Shown here: positions 63,972-64,000 of the stretch, one piece after another
How positions within the stretch are numbered: position 1 is the first letter of the stretch
Layout: each line of letters starts with the position of its first letter
NCBI GenBank assembly: GCA_965215545.1
Contig: OZ244066.1
Coordinates: forward strand, 1,860,001 to 1,924,000
Origin: MPNP01 sp965215545
GTDB lineage: Bacteria; Pseudomonadota; Alphaproteobacteria; Rhodobacterales; Rhodobacteraceae
Length of the DNA: 64,000 nucleotides
Direction: 5' to 3'
Program-made: the position numbers and the translations under genes
The notes under the pieces: model-generated
Seen by the model: only the letters and a program-made list of their open reading frames with translations
Told to the model about the DNA's origin: nothing
The model's database searches: none

Positions 63972-64000
63972 GGCGCTGGATCGCCTGGCCAGCTGACGAT
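63968..64000 (-). CDS. End of an upstream gene, probably the transporter permease (partial)
   Basis: Reading in from the window edge, 10 codons (ending SWPGDPAP) stop at a TGA that overlaps the ATPase start by 4 bp (ATGA). Position and coupling suggest the permease of the same ABC system; the sequence itself is too short to tell. Confidence 0.45.
   Translation of the reverse strand: MVSWPGDPAP

Noticed and set aside
1..64000. CRISPR arrays, rRNA or tRNA genes
   Set aside because: No regularly spaced direct repeats, no rRNA stretches and no T-loop/acceptor pattern typical of a tRNA were found by reading; a dedicated tRNA scan would still be decisive.

Overview
The window is high-G+C bacterial chromosome, most likely from an alphaproteobacterium. 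The evidence is gene content: efp beside an inositol-monophosphatase-like gene and a small protein of the DUF6280 type, rpmB near a DUF3108 protein, pccA next to a DUF4174 protein and a methylmalonyl-CoA mutase, MeaB, and a CitE-like malyl-CoA enzyme. I saw no rRNA, tRNA or CRISPR array. An ankyrin-repeat relic, toxin relics, degraded insertion sequences and several broken secreted-protein genes hint at a host-associated or recently decaying genome. Core genes read through cleanly while accessory genes carry many frameshifts, so decay is more likely than general sequencing error, though homopolymer errors cannot be excluded.

Layout. 0-8 kb: end of a sugar ABC ATPase, an SDR, an ArsR/permease operon with a clear promoter-operator, a CitE-like enzyme, alanine dehydrogenase, guanine deaminase and MgtE. 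8.1-9.8 kb: an intact AbiEi/AbiEii type IV toxin-antitoxin pair. 9.9-19.3 kb: propionyl-CoA catabolism (mcm, pccA, pccB), interrupted at 12.3-15.0 kb by an accessory segment with two copies of a 413-bp module and two broken secreted-protein genes. 19.5-20.7 kb: an MFS exporter. 21.7-27.7 kb: a lower-G+C defence island with a GHKL ATPase joined to a PD-(D/E)XK-like nuclease (frameshifted), a DNA methyltransferase and a NERD-nuclease/UvrD-type helicase. 27.9-39.9 kb: inositol catabolism (iolD-C-B-aldolase-G on minus; a MocA-type dehydrogenase, iolE and a second dehydrogenase on plus) plus a sugar ABC transporter. 40.0-45.8 kb: two degraded ISKra4-like elements and IS66-like relics around a ParB-like gene. 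45.9-49.8 kb: yebC, a Septu-like ATPase/HNH pair and a frameshifted small gene. 49.8-57.3 kb: housekeeping genes (ygfZ, IMPase-like, efp, meaB, rpmB, lepA). 57.5-62 kb: a DUF4143 ATPase and relics of secreted, ankyrin and AbiEii-type genes. 62.2-64 kb: a SIS-domain protein and a sugar ABC ATPase.

How the genes fit together. PccAB carboxylates propionyl-CoA, the mutase makes succinyl-CoA and MeaB maintains the mutase. Inositol is probably imported by the 37-40 kb ABC system and degraded by the Iol enzymes; the last step of that pathway ultimately yields acetyl-CoA, and iolA is not in the window. The most promising poorly described system is the GHKL-nuclease/methyltransferase/NERD-helicase island. 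The most unusual local biology is the group of secreted-protein genes broken at or near the signal peptide, one of them at an 11-base poly-C tract, next to a family of small membrane-anchored coiled-coil proteins.
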